A stretch of DNA of 64,000 bases from positions 15,756,029 through 15,820,028 of the forward strand of contig NC_080702.1 of NCBI RefSeq assembly GCF_030445035.2. The letters run 5' to 3'. This DNA is from Dasypus novemcinctus. Taxonomy: Eukaryota; Chordata; Mammalia; Cingulata; Dasypodidae. Below, piece after piece: positions 23,575-36,427 of the stretch (position 1 is the stretch's first letter; each line of letters begins with the position of its first letter). Made by a program: the position numbers and the translations under genes. The notes beneath the pieces were generated by a model. That model had not been told where the DNA came from and ran no database searches. It worked only from the letters and a program-made list of their open reading frames with translations.

Positions 23575-24038
23575 AGCCAAAGGGGGTACTTATGCAAAAT
23601 ATCAGAAATTGGATGTTTTTTATAAAGGTTATTTATTTGGGGTAGGAGCTTACAGATACCAAGCCATAAAGCATAAGTTACTTCCCTCACCAAAGTCTAT
23701 TTGGAGCAAGAGGGCTGCCGACATCTGCTAGGGTTCAGGCTTCCTGGGTTCCTACATTCCTGGGGTTTGCTTTTCTCTGGGTTCAAGGTTCCTTCCTTCC
23801 TGGGGCTGGCTTCTCTTTCCTTTGTATGCTGACTTCCTGGGGCACTACCTGAAGTCTTCAGCATCAAACTCCAACATCAAAACTCCAAAGTCAGAAACCC
23901 TCAACTCTGTTTTTTGCAATGCCTTTATCTGTGAGTCCCCACCCTAACCATAACTTAATCACACCCAGGTACAGATCAGATTACAAGCATAATCTACTAT
24001 TTCTTTTTGGAATTCATCAATAATATTAAACTACTACA
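23575..24038 (-). mobile_element. MaLR-like solo LTR
   Basis: In its minus-strand sense it runs TGTAGTAGTTTAATATT...TTGGCTGACTAATACA, and the GACTAATACA end is typical of mammalian MaLR LTRs. It is flanked by CCTGG (23570-23574) and CCTGA (24039-24043), a target duplication with one mismatch. Related copies lie at 55381-56197 and 61600-62248. The sequence is shorter than the 61600 copy by internal deletions. Confidence 0.8.
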
Positions 24039-24079
24039 CCTGAATTACTGCTTTGAGAGAGTCTAAGCTGAAGTTCATC

Positions 24080-25290
24080 AAGGAAAAATTTAGGCAGAGC
24101 ATAGGAAGCTCCCTGAGTGAAGAGACAGAGCTGAGAGTATGAGAACAAGGTGGCTAGCATTCACAGGAAAGAGTAGAGGAGGGGAAAGAGATGCATAGAA
24201 AGAGAACTCCAGAGATCTCTAGAGAACCCCCCTTGAGTATTCAGCTGAATACTAATCACCACACACATTTTAGAAAACTACTCAAGGTCAAGCGAAGAAC
24301 CACACAAATGAATGAGAAAGAACAGTACCAGACACTCTTATGGGGATGGGAATAGCTCCTATTCCAACCAGAAGACAGGGAAGCCTTGGAATTCCCAGGA
24401 CGTTGGGTAGAGTATGTAGAAAGGTCTTGCCTCTTTAGACTAAAGTCTGCTTTCTTCCTGCCTAAAAAACAGAAAATGGAAAACTGAAAAGAATTAAACT
24501 GTCTCCAAGAAAGTAAAAAACGTTCAAGAACAAAGCTCAAGAAAATGTATGATAGAGAAATATCTAGATCCCAAAAAGGTAAAATTCACAATATCTACCA
24601 TCCAATCAAAGATCACTAGGCATACAAAAAAGCAGAAAAATACAACCCCTGATGATTAAAAGAATCAAAGAAGTGAAAGGGAACCAGAATTGACACAGAT
24701 GGTAGAAGTAGCAAACAAGGATATTAAACAGTTGGCATAACTATATTCCATATGTTAAAAAAGTTAGAGACTTGGAAAATATTTTTAAAAGACCTAAATC
24801 AAAAACAACGTCTGTGATGATGATATATGGGATAGGATTGACAACAGATTAAACCATGAAGAAGTAAAGATTTAACCACCTTGAAGACATAGCAATAGAA
24901 ATGATCAAAAATGAAGCTTAGGAAAAAATGTTTAAAAAATGAAAATATCACCAGTGAAATGTGAAACAATTTCAAGTGACATAAGAAACACGTAATTGAA
25001 GTCACCAAAAGAGGGGATGGAAGAACTAAAAAAATTTGAGGAATCAATGGACTCAGAAGTAAAACACCAAGAAATCTAATCTCACCCCTTCTCGTCAATA
25101 TTGTACTGGAGGTTCTACCCTGTGCAAGAAAAACAAATAAAATACATCAAGTTTAGAAGAAGAAAAATAAACCCTCTTCATTTGCAGATGACATGTTCAT
25201 GCATCAGATGGAATCTATTTTTTTTAAATCCACTTGAATAAGTTTAGCACAATTGCAGGATATATGTGCTGAACTTAATCCTGACCACTT
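24080..25290 (+). pseudogene. Old L1 fragments (ORF1-like, then ORF2 RT)
   Basis: 24600-25075 is A-rich and resembles ancient L1/HAL1 ORF1. Near 25085 translation gives PLLVNIVLEVLPCARKTNK and, at 25180, SFADDMFMHQME, which corresponds to the L1 RT segment around the FADD catalytic motif. Frames are heavily broken. Boundaries are approximate. Confidence 0.6.
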
Positions 25291-25904
25291 CATTACCTCA
25301 GAAAATGTCAGGCAGATGATGCACAAAGAGCACAGTCCTGTATAAATGTAGAAGTACTCATGGTGAAACAATGGAAGGAATGGAATCTGGGGAATAAGCC
25401 CATTTTACACGGGTACATTATATACACTGTTATCACAAGAAGAGTCAAAACCAATTGTTTACGAGATTTGAACTGTGAGACTTACAAATTTGGGTACAAT
25501 TTGTAAAATTCATTTCATGGATTTGGTATGAAAATATAAATGCAAGAGACTTCGAGAATGATTCCTTAATGAGATCCTTAAGAATCAGAATTCTGGCTAT
25601 GTGACTTGACTGCAGACTTGGGTTTCCACTGGGTAATACAGCTTTTCTCCAATCTGTAAAGTGTTTGAAAGGTGATGAATGGATAGATGAAGCCTGTGTC
25701 ACAGTGCATTTGGGAGGACCCAGAAGAGATGTAGGTAGAGAGCTAAATTTCTACCAGTACTTCTAGGGAATGGGTGTACTCTACTACTTATAGATATAAA
25801 GTGATGCAGGGGGTAGTAGGGAGGAATAAAACGTTCTTGCCTGATGCTTGTATGCTTCTCTTTTGTCAACTATATCCTCCCACATCCTGTGATTTTGTAC
25901 TTAC
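25291..25904. other. Non-genic stretch
   Basis: No gene or named repeat recognised. One 85-codon minus-strand open frame (25445-25702) has no recognisable motif. Confidence 0.4.
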
Positions 25905-26061
25905 CACTTACAAGCTGTGACCTTGGCAAATTATCTGAGCTAATGGAGCCGGTTCTCCTATCTATAAAGCAAGAATAGTAATCATTCATACTTTGATGAT
26001 GAAATAAGATAATGCATAGTACCTAGCACAAAAGCCCTTGGTGAAAGTTAGCTACAAATAT
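25905..26061 (+). repeat. MIR element
   Basis: Contains the MIR order of landmarks: CTTACAAGCTGTGACCTTGG, CAAATTATCTGAGCTAATGG, CTATCTATAAAGCAAGAATA, AAATAAGATAATGCATAGTA and CTAGCACAAAAGCCCTTGGT. MIRs are ancient tRNA-derived SINEs common to mammals. Confidence 0.75.
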
Positions 26062-29057
26062 AGATAGTACTATTGGAGTCATACAAAAGCACATCGTGCT
26101 CCATTATGAGCAAAGTGATTGTTAGAGAACAAACTCAAATAGAAATGAGTTGAGAAAGGCCATATAGTGCCTGGACACAGTTTAAGCCTAGGTATGGAGG
26201 GGGTGGGTTTTACATGCTGAGTTTACTTAGAACAAACTTGTGACTGGCCTGTCTTTAAGTCTCACTTCCCTTTTTTGTAAAATGATGAAAAGACTCTTGT
26301 GCTTTTATTTATCTCAAATACTGCTGGGATTACAGAAGTATAATTTTATTAAAAAGTAAGAAGTGTGATTGGCACAGTACCAAAGCAATATACACAATAT
26401 CTGGACTCTATTTTTATTTCTCCAGACACTTAGGATTAGCCACATCATTGCTCCACTTCTACATCAAGCATAGATACATCACTCTCTTTCTTAAGTCGTT
26501 GAAGAAACAGGGTCTTTCCTGTATGTACTCTGAGCCAGCCCTTTGGAAGCCTTTTCACATGGTCCCAGCATATTAACACTGACTGGGCTATGTGACCTCT
26601 TTCATGGAAAACCTTCTCTTCTTGATTTTGTGTGTTCCGTATCTTATTCAGCTTTCTTAATGGTGTTGATTTGGACATTCTGGTTCCTGGGTGTTTCTTC
26701 ATGTAGCTTCTCCTTCCCTTAGGCTTAATACTATTTCCATACGCTAATAACCCAGATTCAGTCATTGTATTAATATTTCCTTTGCTGAGAAATAAATCGT
26801 TTGTTTCTTACCCAAAATGGAGATCACAAGTAGCTATTACTTAAAGAGCATTAACTACATCCCAAGAATTGGAATATGGAATTTAGATCTCCTAAATTAT
26901 CCTTATCGTAAATTTGAAGTTACCTCCTTCTAGAGCTCCTATGCTCTTCTAGAGTTTTTATATTTTAATCGAATTTCAATTCTCTTGATTTCTCTCAGGA
27001 TTAACATTTTCAAACCCAATATGGTGATGCACTGTCTTACAGAACATTAGTAATAGTTTTAATTAAGAAATTATTATAAAAACTCCCATTTATTTGGCTC
27101 CAATTATGTACCTAGAGGTATACCAGGTGTATCTGAAGATAGTATATTATTGTTTTCATTTTACATTTAAGCAAAACAAGGCTAAGGGACTTTTAAAACT
27201 TATTCAACACTTATATTTGCCGAAATCAAAATTCACATTTACATCTGAATTCAATCTAATGCTGCTTCCATTATAGACTACTGCTTCCACTCCTTCAAGA
27301 ACAATGTATCTCCAACCATGGGACATAGTGAAGATAAATTTAGCTTCTTCTTTGGTGAGTGCTCTCTGTCCAAGATGCGTTGGGTTAGAGCAATAGAAAT
27401 TAAGAGGTGTAGCTTGTATTAACCTCAGTATAACACTCAAGTGTGCAAAATAAGTAACAAAGTCCCTTTCAAGCTTAAATATTGATAATAAAATAGAAAC
27501 ATAATGACATATAAGTTTGGAGTTTCCACTATTTTCATTTGGATTACCTCTAAGTTCTTAAAGTCCTACCTACTGTAAAACCACAGGGAACTAGACTTCC
27601 ATGACTTCTGCCTGTGCTGCTCTATGTTCAGACACCTATAACCCTGCCTGGAGTTGTCATTGCTTCACAGAGTTACCAAGGCCATCTACCTCCGTTTCAT
27701 ATGCATGGTCCATTTAGTGGCACTCGTCATTTCTACACACCCTTGACTCACACTCTTGGGTACATGGAGATTATTCAGTTGTTTCTACAACATAAGGGTG
27801 TGGTATGGAAATCTTATGGAGAGGGAAAACACCTGGACAACACAAAGAATATTTTTATTCTTGGGACTCGATGTCTATTTTGGATGAACAGATGAACCTG
27901 GGCATTGGGGAACCAAACTTTTATTCAGTCAGGTCCTAAAAACTTATTTGATAACTTGTGGCTCCCCCTCAGGAAGCAGTCCATGGAGATGATGCAGGCT
28001 TCTGTCGAGGGAACCCTTACTGTTGGGTTGTTCTCTAGCTCTCCTTTTCCCTAGAGTTCGGAGCAAAAATCTTGCCCTTGGTAAAGTATTCTCCAGAATA
28101 TTTTGTCTATTTCTTGAGCCATTCCCATTTTAATAAGGATACAGGTGTTCAAAATAAAAATAATTGTACGATATATGAATATATCTCAATAAAACTGCCA
28201 ACAATAAGGAAGAGGAAATCCCCCTACCACAGCGTGAATGGCTACATCCCAAACTTGATTACTGAACAGAGAAAGGGCTTAGCTTTTTTAAAAAAATTAG
28301 GAAAAACTAATCAGAGAAGATGCAAAAATGTCAGAACCTTTGTCATTTTCTTTTGATGACTATTTTTAGAGAACACTCCCTTCGGCTTCCTAATAAAAAA
28401 AGACAATCTGTAATTAATTCTCAACTTCTTTAAAAATGAAAAATTGCTTTTTTGGCTTTGGTGGTGTTGACTTTTAGACATCCTCTAAAATGTGGCATGA
28501 AGCAATCAAAGCAGTGTTTATATAAAAAAGCAGAGAAGGATGAAAATGCCCAACCAAAATCTATACAAGCAGGGCAAAACCACAACAGTCTATAAATGCT
28601 CAAAAGATGAACAAGGAATGTCAGAGACCAAGAGCAATGGATTCATTAGACAGGATGTGGAAACTCTGAAAGCTAAAGAGAAACAGGTTTGCAAATCATT
28701 ATTTTAAAAGAAAACATATGGATGTAGTAGTTTATTCCATTATTATTCTTTCTTTTCTAAATTATACTCTTTTTATAGAAAAAAGGAACTAAGATTTCAT
28801 TATAGCAGCCACTCTCCATTCTACTCCTTTATACTCAACCTCCCCCAAATAACACAGCCAGGGCTGTGTCATTTGCTGAAAAATTCTAAAATACAGCAGG
28901 ATAATATTTTGAGATGTTTACTGAGGTTTCTTTGCCCAAGATTCCTGTATGCATTACCTTCCCTACTTCCAATAGTTGGGCAATAATGAAACCTTTCCTC
29001 ATGTACTACCCTTAAGGGAAGCTGGGAATAAACAGCCATATTGTTTGTTTGGCTATT
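26062..29057. other. Non-genic, largely unique stretch
   Basis: No coding gene recognised. A MIR-like segment lies at about 27105-27295 (CATTTTACATTTAAGCAAAACAAGG followed by degraded MIR core). A minus-strand frame of 106 codons at 26445-26765 has no recognised domain. Composition is uniform and AT-rich. Confidence 0.45.
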
Positions 29058-29070
29058 GAAAACTTACTGA

Positions 29071-29470
29071 GGGAAGCGGACTTGGCCCAACGGATACAGC
29101 ATCTGCCTACCACATGGGAGATTCATGATTCAAACCCTGGGCCTCCTTGACCCGTGTGGAGCTGGCCCATGCACAGTGCTGATGTGTAATGTGTCCCAGG
29201 CATAGGGGAGTCCCACGTGCAAGGAATGCACCCCATAAGGAGAGCCGCCCAGCGCGAAAGAAAGTGCAGCCTGCCCAAGAATGGTGCCGCACTCACGGAG
29301 AGCTGACAAAACAAGATGACGCAACAAAAAGAAACACAGATTCCCAGGTGCCACTGATAAGGATAAAAGCAGTCACAGAAGAACACATAGCAAATGGACA
29401 CAGAGAGCAGACAACTCGGGGGGCGGGGGGTTGGGGAGAGAAATAAATGAAAAAATAAATTTTAAAAAAA
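29071..29470 (+). mobile_element. Full-length DAS-III-like SINE
   Basis: Starts GGGAAGCGGACTTGGCCCAA (tRNA-like head with A box; B box near GATTCAAACCC), continues with the GCCCAGCGCGAAAGAAAGTG and GAGAGCTGACAAAACAAGATG blocks and ends in an AAATAAATTTTAAA tail. It is flanked by a perfect 13-bp target duplication GAAAACTTACTGA (29058-29070 and 29471-29483). This is the best copy for the family in the window and the main clue to an armadillo source. Open frames inside are artefacts. Confidence 0.92.
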
Positions 29471-29483
29471 GAAAACTTACTGA

Positions 29484-31060
29484 AAAAAGACAATTCACTG
29501 AAAGTAAAAAGAACATTTATGATCTATAACAGTTGTGATTTTTGAGGGAGAAAAACACTGTGAATTTTAAGATCCAAAGTTTGGGTACATAATATTTAGA
29601 TGTTATTTTAAAATAGAGAAAGAGAATATTGAGAAGGTGGGTTGATGACATGAGAGTTGTTTTCCAGTCATAGAGTCAGGATATAGAAATATTTATTGAT
29701 GTAGGAAATAGTTTGGAAAAGGATGGAAAATTAGGGCCAGGAATTAAAAGGTTGGATTAGGTCTCTCTTTTCTATTTATCCCTACATCTACCACCTGCCA
29801 ACATTGTGGTTGCAACCACAAATAAGGACAGAAGTAAGAAAGCAGAAAATGTTGTCTCCATTTCCATCTTGAAGTCTTAGAAGATATGGCCTCCCAACAT
29901 GAGGTAACCACAAGCGGTTTCAAATGGTGATGTATTCTCCATGATAATAAACTTCTTTGAAAAGTATCCAGAGATGAAAAATTTTTTTTCAATATAAAGA
30001 TGCTATATGCTTTGTTTTTTTAAAATTCTGGGTCAGAAACATTTCTGAAAAACCAAGGTGAAGAGCTCTTCATGCTTTTTTCCCCAGTTAAACTGAAATG
30101 ACAGTAACTCATGACAAATATAAGACACAACCATTTAATGTCTCTAGAAATGATCCTAAGGGCATACAGAATATGAAGAAATATTTTTTCCAGAAAATCT
30201 ATTACATCTTGGTACAAAGAGCAAGGATTCAAATCATGATCTGCTCCCTTTCCCCCCACCCCAGCTCATAAAGATACAAGCTCCACTCCAGGCATGAGAT
30301 GCCTAAAAGACAAATTCTTCTCACTGAAGTGTTCTCTCTAGAGTTATGGTATCTCCCCAGGAGTGGAAGGTCTACAGTATTTCTCATCTCCATGAACTTC
30401 ATGTTGCAGAAGCTCTATTCCAGGCAGGACTGGCAGAGCGGTTTGGAGCTCCCTTTCTCCACCCAGACCCTATTTGTGTGCAAGAAGTTCTATACCAGGC
30501 ACAACAGGCCACAGATACTGGGCCACAATCACCCTCACATCAGCTCATGCTTAAGAAGTTCCTCTCTGGGAGAAGCAAGCCAAGAAGACCAGAGTATGCC
30601 ACCTTCACCCAGCACCCTGTGCACAGAGTAGGAGTATATTTCTAAGAAAAACAGACCACTCTCCCCACCCAAAGCTCTAGAGCAGTGGCATCAGTATTCC
30701 GCCCAGGAGGCAGAGGCACACTGGAAGAACAGTGAGCTCCATAGTTCTCACTAAGAGGACTGACTTTATACGGAACCCAAAGTGGGGCAATTCCAAGCTA
30801 AGGGCACTGTCTAAAATAATGGATATTTTGGTTGGGAGCAGTCAACAGGAGACCTTTAGTATGATTAAAGCAATAACAGAAAAGAAAGACTGGCTAAAAG
30901 TTTAACAGTAATAAACAATGAAGGAAATAACATATGAAGAGCACTCCTGGGGTCATGCAAGCCCCAAATTCTGGTCTATAAAGTTACCACTGCAATGGGA
31001 CCTGACTTTGATTGGATAATACTGTGGAGCATTTTGTGACCCACAGTGTTGTTAAAAACA
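29484..31060. other. Non-genic stretch, partly old L1-like
   Basis: 30350-30650 has two overlapping open frames of about 100 codons without recognisable domains. 30780-31050 resembles decayed L1/HAL1 ORF1-proximal sequence. No splice or promoter context supports a gene. Confidence 0.4.
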
Positions 31061-31172
31061 ATAGGGGAGCAGGTATAGACTAGTGGTTTGAGCACCTGCT
31101 TCCCATGTACGAGGGCCTGGGTTCCTGGGCCTGGTCCCTGGTACTTTGTTAAAAACAAAAACAAAAACAGAA
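31061..31172 (+). mobile_element. tRNA-derived SINE (DAS-type, short form)
   Basis: GGGGAGCAGGTATAGACTAG, GCACCTGCTTCCCATGTACG and a GGCCTGGTCCCTGG B-box region, followed by an (AAAAAC)n tail. It is the same short form as at 2055 and 10936. Confidence 0.75.
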
Positions 31173-31599
31173 CAATAAGCTAGAAATTAGGGGAGTCTAC
31201 CTGCAGTGTCTGATATCAAGGGAAGAATACAAGCTATCTGATACTGATACAAGAAGAGAAGCTAGCAGCTTAACAGAGAAATCTGGGAAAGACACAATCA
31301 AAGAGAGATGGGCTCAAACCACCGTTAGTGGTGGAGTAGGGAGACTCAGGGTGACTGATAACATGTACAAGGCCTCTGAGAAGCAATAGAAGAGGCTACA
31401 CACTTCAGGGAAACTGAGTGGCAAGGTCACTTAGAAAATACACCTGCAAACTAGCAAATATTTGTCTTCACTTAGCCCAGACAGGTCACTTAAAAAATAA
31501 ACAAGCAAACTAGTAAACAACAATGACAGCCTTGGGTGGAAATGCAGGGATAATGTAAGAGTTTCCACAATAAATTATATAAAATGCCTAGATTTCAGC
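31173..31599. other. Non-genic stretch between SINE and old L1
   Basis: No open frame or named repeat recognised. It may be the 5' part of the old L1 that follows. Confidence 0.35.
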
Positions 31600-34322
31600 A
31601 AAAAAATTATGGGCAAGCAAATAAACAAGAAGGTACAACTCATACAGAAGGGGAAAAAAACAGGCAACAGAAACTGCTATTGAGAGGGCCTAGACTTTGG
31701 ACTTTGCAGACAAAAAGTTAAAAGAAGCTATTCTAAATATGTTCCAAGAACTAGAGGAGCCATGCTTAAAGAATGAAAGGAATTTATAATACTGATGTCT
31801 CATATAACAAAATATCAATAAAGAAACAGAAAGTATAAAAAGAACAAATGGAAATTCTGGAGAGCAGAAGTCCAATAACAATAATAATGTAATTTGTCAG
31901 AATGTCTTGAAGGTAGACAGACACTGGGAAAAGAATCAGTGAATGTGAAAACAGATTAATAAGAGATTATGGAATCTGAAAAACAGAAAGATAAATGAAC
32001 AGTCTTAGAGAAATATGAAAAACCATAAAAGCACACCAACACATACACTATGGGGGTATCAAAAGGAGAAGAGAGAAAGAAGTATAAATAATATTCAAAG
32101 AAATAATGAATACCAACTCCTCAAATTTAATGAAAAACATCAATATAACCATGCAAGATCAAGGAATACCAAGTTAGACAAATTGAAAGATATCAACACC
32201 CAGACACAATCATAGTCAAAATGCTGAAGGACAGAGACAAGTAGAAAATCCTGAAAGTGGTAAGAGCAAAAAGAGCTTTCATGGACAGAAATAGGATGAC
32301 ATATTTGAAGTGTTGAAAGGAAAAATCTATCAACAAAGAATCTTATTCCAAATACGATTGCTAGAAAACCTAACAGTTTTTCAGACTGAAAGTACCAGAT
32401 TTTAATTTGAGTCCACCTGAAAAAATAAAGAGCAAAGTAAAGGTAATTATGTTGCCAATTATGAAATGTAATAAAATTCCTTATTAAATGATTTAAAGGA
32501 TAATTACATAAAATAATGTAATTGTAATGTTATTGTATTTGGGGGCCTATGAAACATAGAAATGAAATATACTTCATAATAGCAGCACAAAGGATGTGGG
32601 TGGAAGCAAAGCTGTACTGTAGGCTGGAGTAAGGAAATGGTACCAGATGGTAACTCAAATCCACATGAAGAAATGAACAAAATCAGAAGTACTAAATAAT
32701 ATTAATATTACAAACTCTGTAAATATATATTAGTCTCACTTTCCTCTCAGAACAGATCACACACCTAAATACAGGAGTTACAACTATAAAAACCTTAGAA
32801 CACACAGAAAGAACTACCACCAGGATCTTGTATCAAAATTTAAAACTTTTGTTCAAACAAATCATCCAGAAAGTTAAAAGAAAACCAGAAGAATGGTAAA
32901 AAATATATGTGGAAACTATGTATGTTACAATGGTTTAACATTCAGAATATATGAAGAGTTCCGCAACGCAACAAAAACACACAAATCCAATTTTAAAAAT
33001 GGACAAAGGACCTAAATAGACATTTCTCCAAAGAAGATAAACAAATGGCCAATGAGCACATGAAAAGTCACTCAATGTCTTTAGGCATTAGGGAACTGCA
33101 AACCAAAAATCAAAACCATGAAATACTACCTCACATCCACTCGAATGACTACTATTAAAACAATACTAACAACAATAAACCAACCAAAAAGTAATAAGCT
33201 CTGTTGAAGATGTGGGGAATAGGAAGACTGGTGTATTTTTGGTAGGAATGTAAAATGTTACAGAATAGTTAGACAATCCTCAATACTTAAACATAGAACT
33301 ACCATATGACCTGACAATCCCACTTCCAGGTATGTACTCAAAGGAATTGAAAGTACAGACACAAACAGATATTTGTACACCAGTGTTCATAGTAGCATTA
33401 TTTACAGTAGCCAAAAGGTGGCAGGAATCCAAATGTCCATCAACAGATGCATGAATAAATAAAATGTGGTATATACATACAATGGAATATTACAGATCCA
33501 CAAAAATGAAGTTCTAATACAATCAACAACATGGATAAATCTTGAAGACATCATGCTGAATATATCAGGCAGAGAGGGTCAGATACTGAATGATTTCTCT
33601 TAAATGAAAAAATTAGAATATGCAAATTCGGAGACAGAAAGCAGAGTGCAATTTAATAGGAGTGATGAAGAAGTAGTGAATAATGACGTTAGACTTTGAC
33701 ATGACTGAAAAGTTTTGGCAATGGATGGAGGTAAGGAAGCCAAAATATTGTGGATATGGTTAATCCCATTTAATAGTAAGCTTGGGAGTGGTTGAGATGG
33801 GAAATCTTATATTGCATATATATTAAAACAATTTAGACAGGGAGAGAGAGAACGAGAGAGGGGCTGAAACAATGACAATTAATGCAATTCTTGATTCTGG
33901 GTTGGATTGAATAATTTAGGAGGAAATAGGACATTATTGTGACAACTGAAAAAATTGGAATATAGACTGTGTTTTATATATCTGTGTTACATTTCTTGAA
34001 CTTGATAACTGTACTTAATGTGGTTACATAAGTCACAATGTGTGTTCTTAAGAAATACACATAGAAGTATTAATTGCTCAAAGAGCATGACATAATACAA
34101 CCTACTCTTAAATGTTTAGAAAATGGATGGATGAATGGATAGAAAGAGGGAAAGACAAATGGATATAGATGATAGATTAAATATGGCAAATGTTAAAAGT
34201 GGTAAATCTGAGTACCTGGAGAGGAGATAAATTGGATACCTGTGTACTAGTTTTGCATTATTTTTTCAAATGTTCTTCACACACAAGAAGTGTGAAGTTC
34301 TTTTAAAATAAAAAGTAAAAAA
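31600..34322 (+). mobile_element. Ancient L1 (ORF1, ORF2 3' end and 3'UTR remnants)
   Basis: 31690-32450 corresponds to ORF1 of an old mammalian L1: a coiled-coil-like A-rich part, then WGYQKEKRER and a segment matching the RHIL...SKTKLSNA region around 32150-32280. 32990-33620 matches the ORF2 C-terminus (a [24 protein letters not shown] segment, then CTPVFIVALFTVAKRWQESK). 33620-34322 is a typical old L1 3'UTR ending in an A-rich tail. Coding frames are all broken. Confidence 0.75.
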
Positions 34323-35419
34323 AAAAAGATTGCCAATATCAGGCTGTAGGGAAAACCTACTGAACTGAAATAATGCCTTAGATCTTTACCAAGAGCCATA
34401 ATGGAAGAATTGAAGTATTATTCTCATGCAAGTATTATTAAAGTATGATTACATCCACCTCACCTAGGCTCCACTACAGATGAAATAATCAGAAAGGGGA
34501 AACCATCACAACCTCTATCCAACAGGTGAAATCCTACAGAAATTGGAAGGGAATAGATTCTACCACCAAAACATTCTAAGTACCACCTCTTTCTTTCCTC
34601 AGGAAAAAAAGCCTGATCCTTTCCTTGGGAAAGGACCAAAATGAGTCACAGAACACTGGTAGAAGTAAAACCATTCCAAATGCTGGAAGGAAAAGATGGG
34701 AAACACAACAATCTACCCCCAGGAGCAGAAATCCATAGTAATCTCTAATCTTACCCTGAACAAGAGGGACAAGGACACATGGACAACCACACCCCAGACC
34801 CAGGTTCTCAAGGCCTGTCTATGAGTAAGGCTCAGTCAGAGGGTCAGAGAAGGCACCCCTAGGGCCAACCTCCCCCATGACATGACACTCATCAAGGAAA
34901 CAGGAGGGTGGCTTTCAGCTGGGAGAGCTGGAAGGAGGGAATTCTCTCTGCAGAGAACACAAATGAAAGATCCCAAGTCAAAAAGCCAGGAAAAAACAAG
35001 GTTATCACTAGTGGAAACTAACATTTTGGAGCCCAGAACAGGAAAAAAATTCATATCAGGTAGTCAGAGAGAAAGTAAACTCCAAGTCAGCTCTGATTAC
35101 ACTGAACTTCCACATAAAGGCCTAGCAGAAGGGAGGGTGTGACCATAGCAAAGCAGGAAAAAATCAATTTTAACAAAAACTAAAAGTAAAGAAAATAAAT
35201 ACAACAATATCTACTGTCTTAGGCAGCATGTATAGATTACAGGGGAAATTTTAGGGTAAATCAAAGAGCAAGAAAGCAATTTTAATGTACAAACTACTAG
35301 AAGGAGCATATTGTAATCCAGGTCCTGGAAGCAAATTATATTTTTAAAACATATTTAACATCGTGATGATTAATATGATATTTTCTTTGTACTTTTTTTT
35401 TTTTTTTACAAAAGCCCAT
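34323..35419. other. Non-genic stretch
   Basis: No gene recognised. An 86-codon + frame (34882-35142) and a 72-codon minus frame overlap each other without recognisable domains. A poly(T) run precedes the MIR at 35390-35410. Confidence 0.4.
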
Positions 35420-35575
35420 AAAACATGTGAAGTAAGTGTAAATGTTCCCTCCATTTTACAGATGTCAATCTCCAAACACAAGCATAGAGGAGTCCTGTGA
35501 TGTGCCCAAGAGCTCAGATCTGGTGAGAGAGTGCAACAGGGTTTGAGCCTGACTCCTTGCCTTTGACAACAGCTG
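35420..35575 (+). repeat. MIR element
   Basis: ATTTTACAGATGTCAATCTC, CCTGTGATGTGCCCAAGAGC and GGGTTTGAGCCTGACTCCTT follow the order of MIR landmarks (TTTTACAGATG...TGACTTGCCCAAGGTC...TTTGAACCCAGG). Confidence 0.7.
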
Positions 35576-35789
35576 TTTCCCTGGACTAGCAACAGGACAG
35601 ATTGTGACTTCCTGAGGTTTTCAGAAATCCTATTTCTATAATGGCAGTTTGTGGCATTGTAGTATTTACTTAAAGAACATATAGATTACCAGGCTCCATG
35701 TAGTTGAATTTGCAGGAGTCCCTGCTGTTTAACATCATTACCTGTCTTTCTATGGATTCTTCTGTAAAACATATCTATGTGCTAATTTG

Positions 35790-36210
35790 CAACAGCCTTA
35801 TTGAAGTATAATTTACAGGCAATAAAGTCCATATATTTATTGTTCTCATTTTCGTAAGTAATGACAAATAACTCTAACCCTTAATCAAAGCCACAATCAG
35901 GATAATGGACAAACCCATCAGTTTCCAAGTTTCCTCTTACAATCTTTAATTGCTTTCACTAAAACATTCACTTAATTAAAAAAAAACAACACATTCACTT
36001 CTTATGCTGTTAGGCATCTATTGATATTATTTGTTTAGTCTTCACCTTCTATAAATTATATAAATGAATTGTAGACTGTGTACTTTTGTTTAGTTTCTAA
36101 CACAGATTGTTTGAGTTTGTACCCTCCTTAATGGGTATTAGACATTCATTGATTTTGACGCTTAATTGTTTTCCAAAGTTTACTTTCAGCACAGTGTGTT
36201 TATCTAGTCA
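35790..36210 (-). mobile_element. Old L1 3'UTR, antisense
   Basis: TTATTGAAGTATAATTTACA and the following AACCCATCAG/ TTTCCAAGTTTCCTC pattern are typical of antisense 3' ends of old mammalian L1s. No TSD recognised. Boundaries are approximate. Confidence 0.5.
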
Positions 36211-36427
36211 CCTCTAGAAACTCGGAAAGTGTCCGGTTTTCAGCTTTTTTAAAAAAGTTCTTGCTAAGCTTGATTATATAGAAATCTGGAAAAATTTTCC
36301 CTTATTCTTTATAAAGAAAGCTTGAAATACTGAACATTAAAACTGTTCTTTGTTGTATCAGACATTTATTCTAACAATATGCTATTTTAAAGAAAACCAC
36401 TTAAAATTTAAACTCATTAAAGGGTAA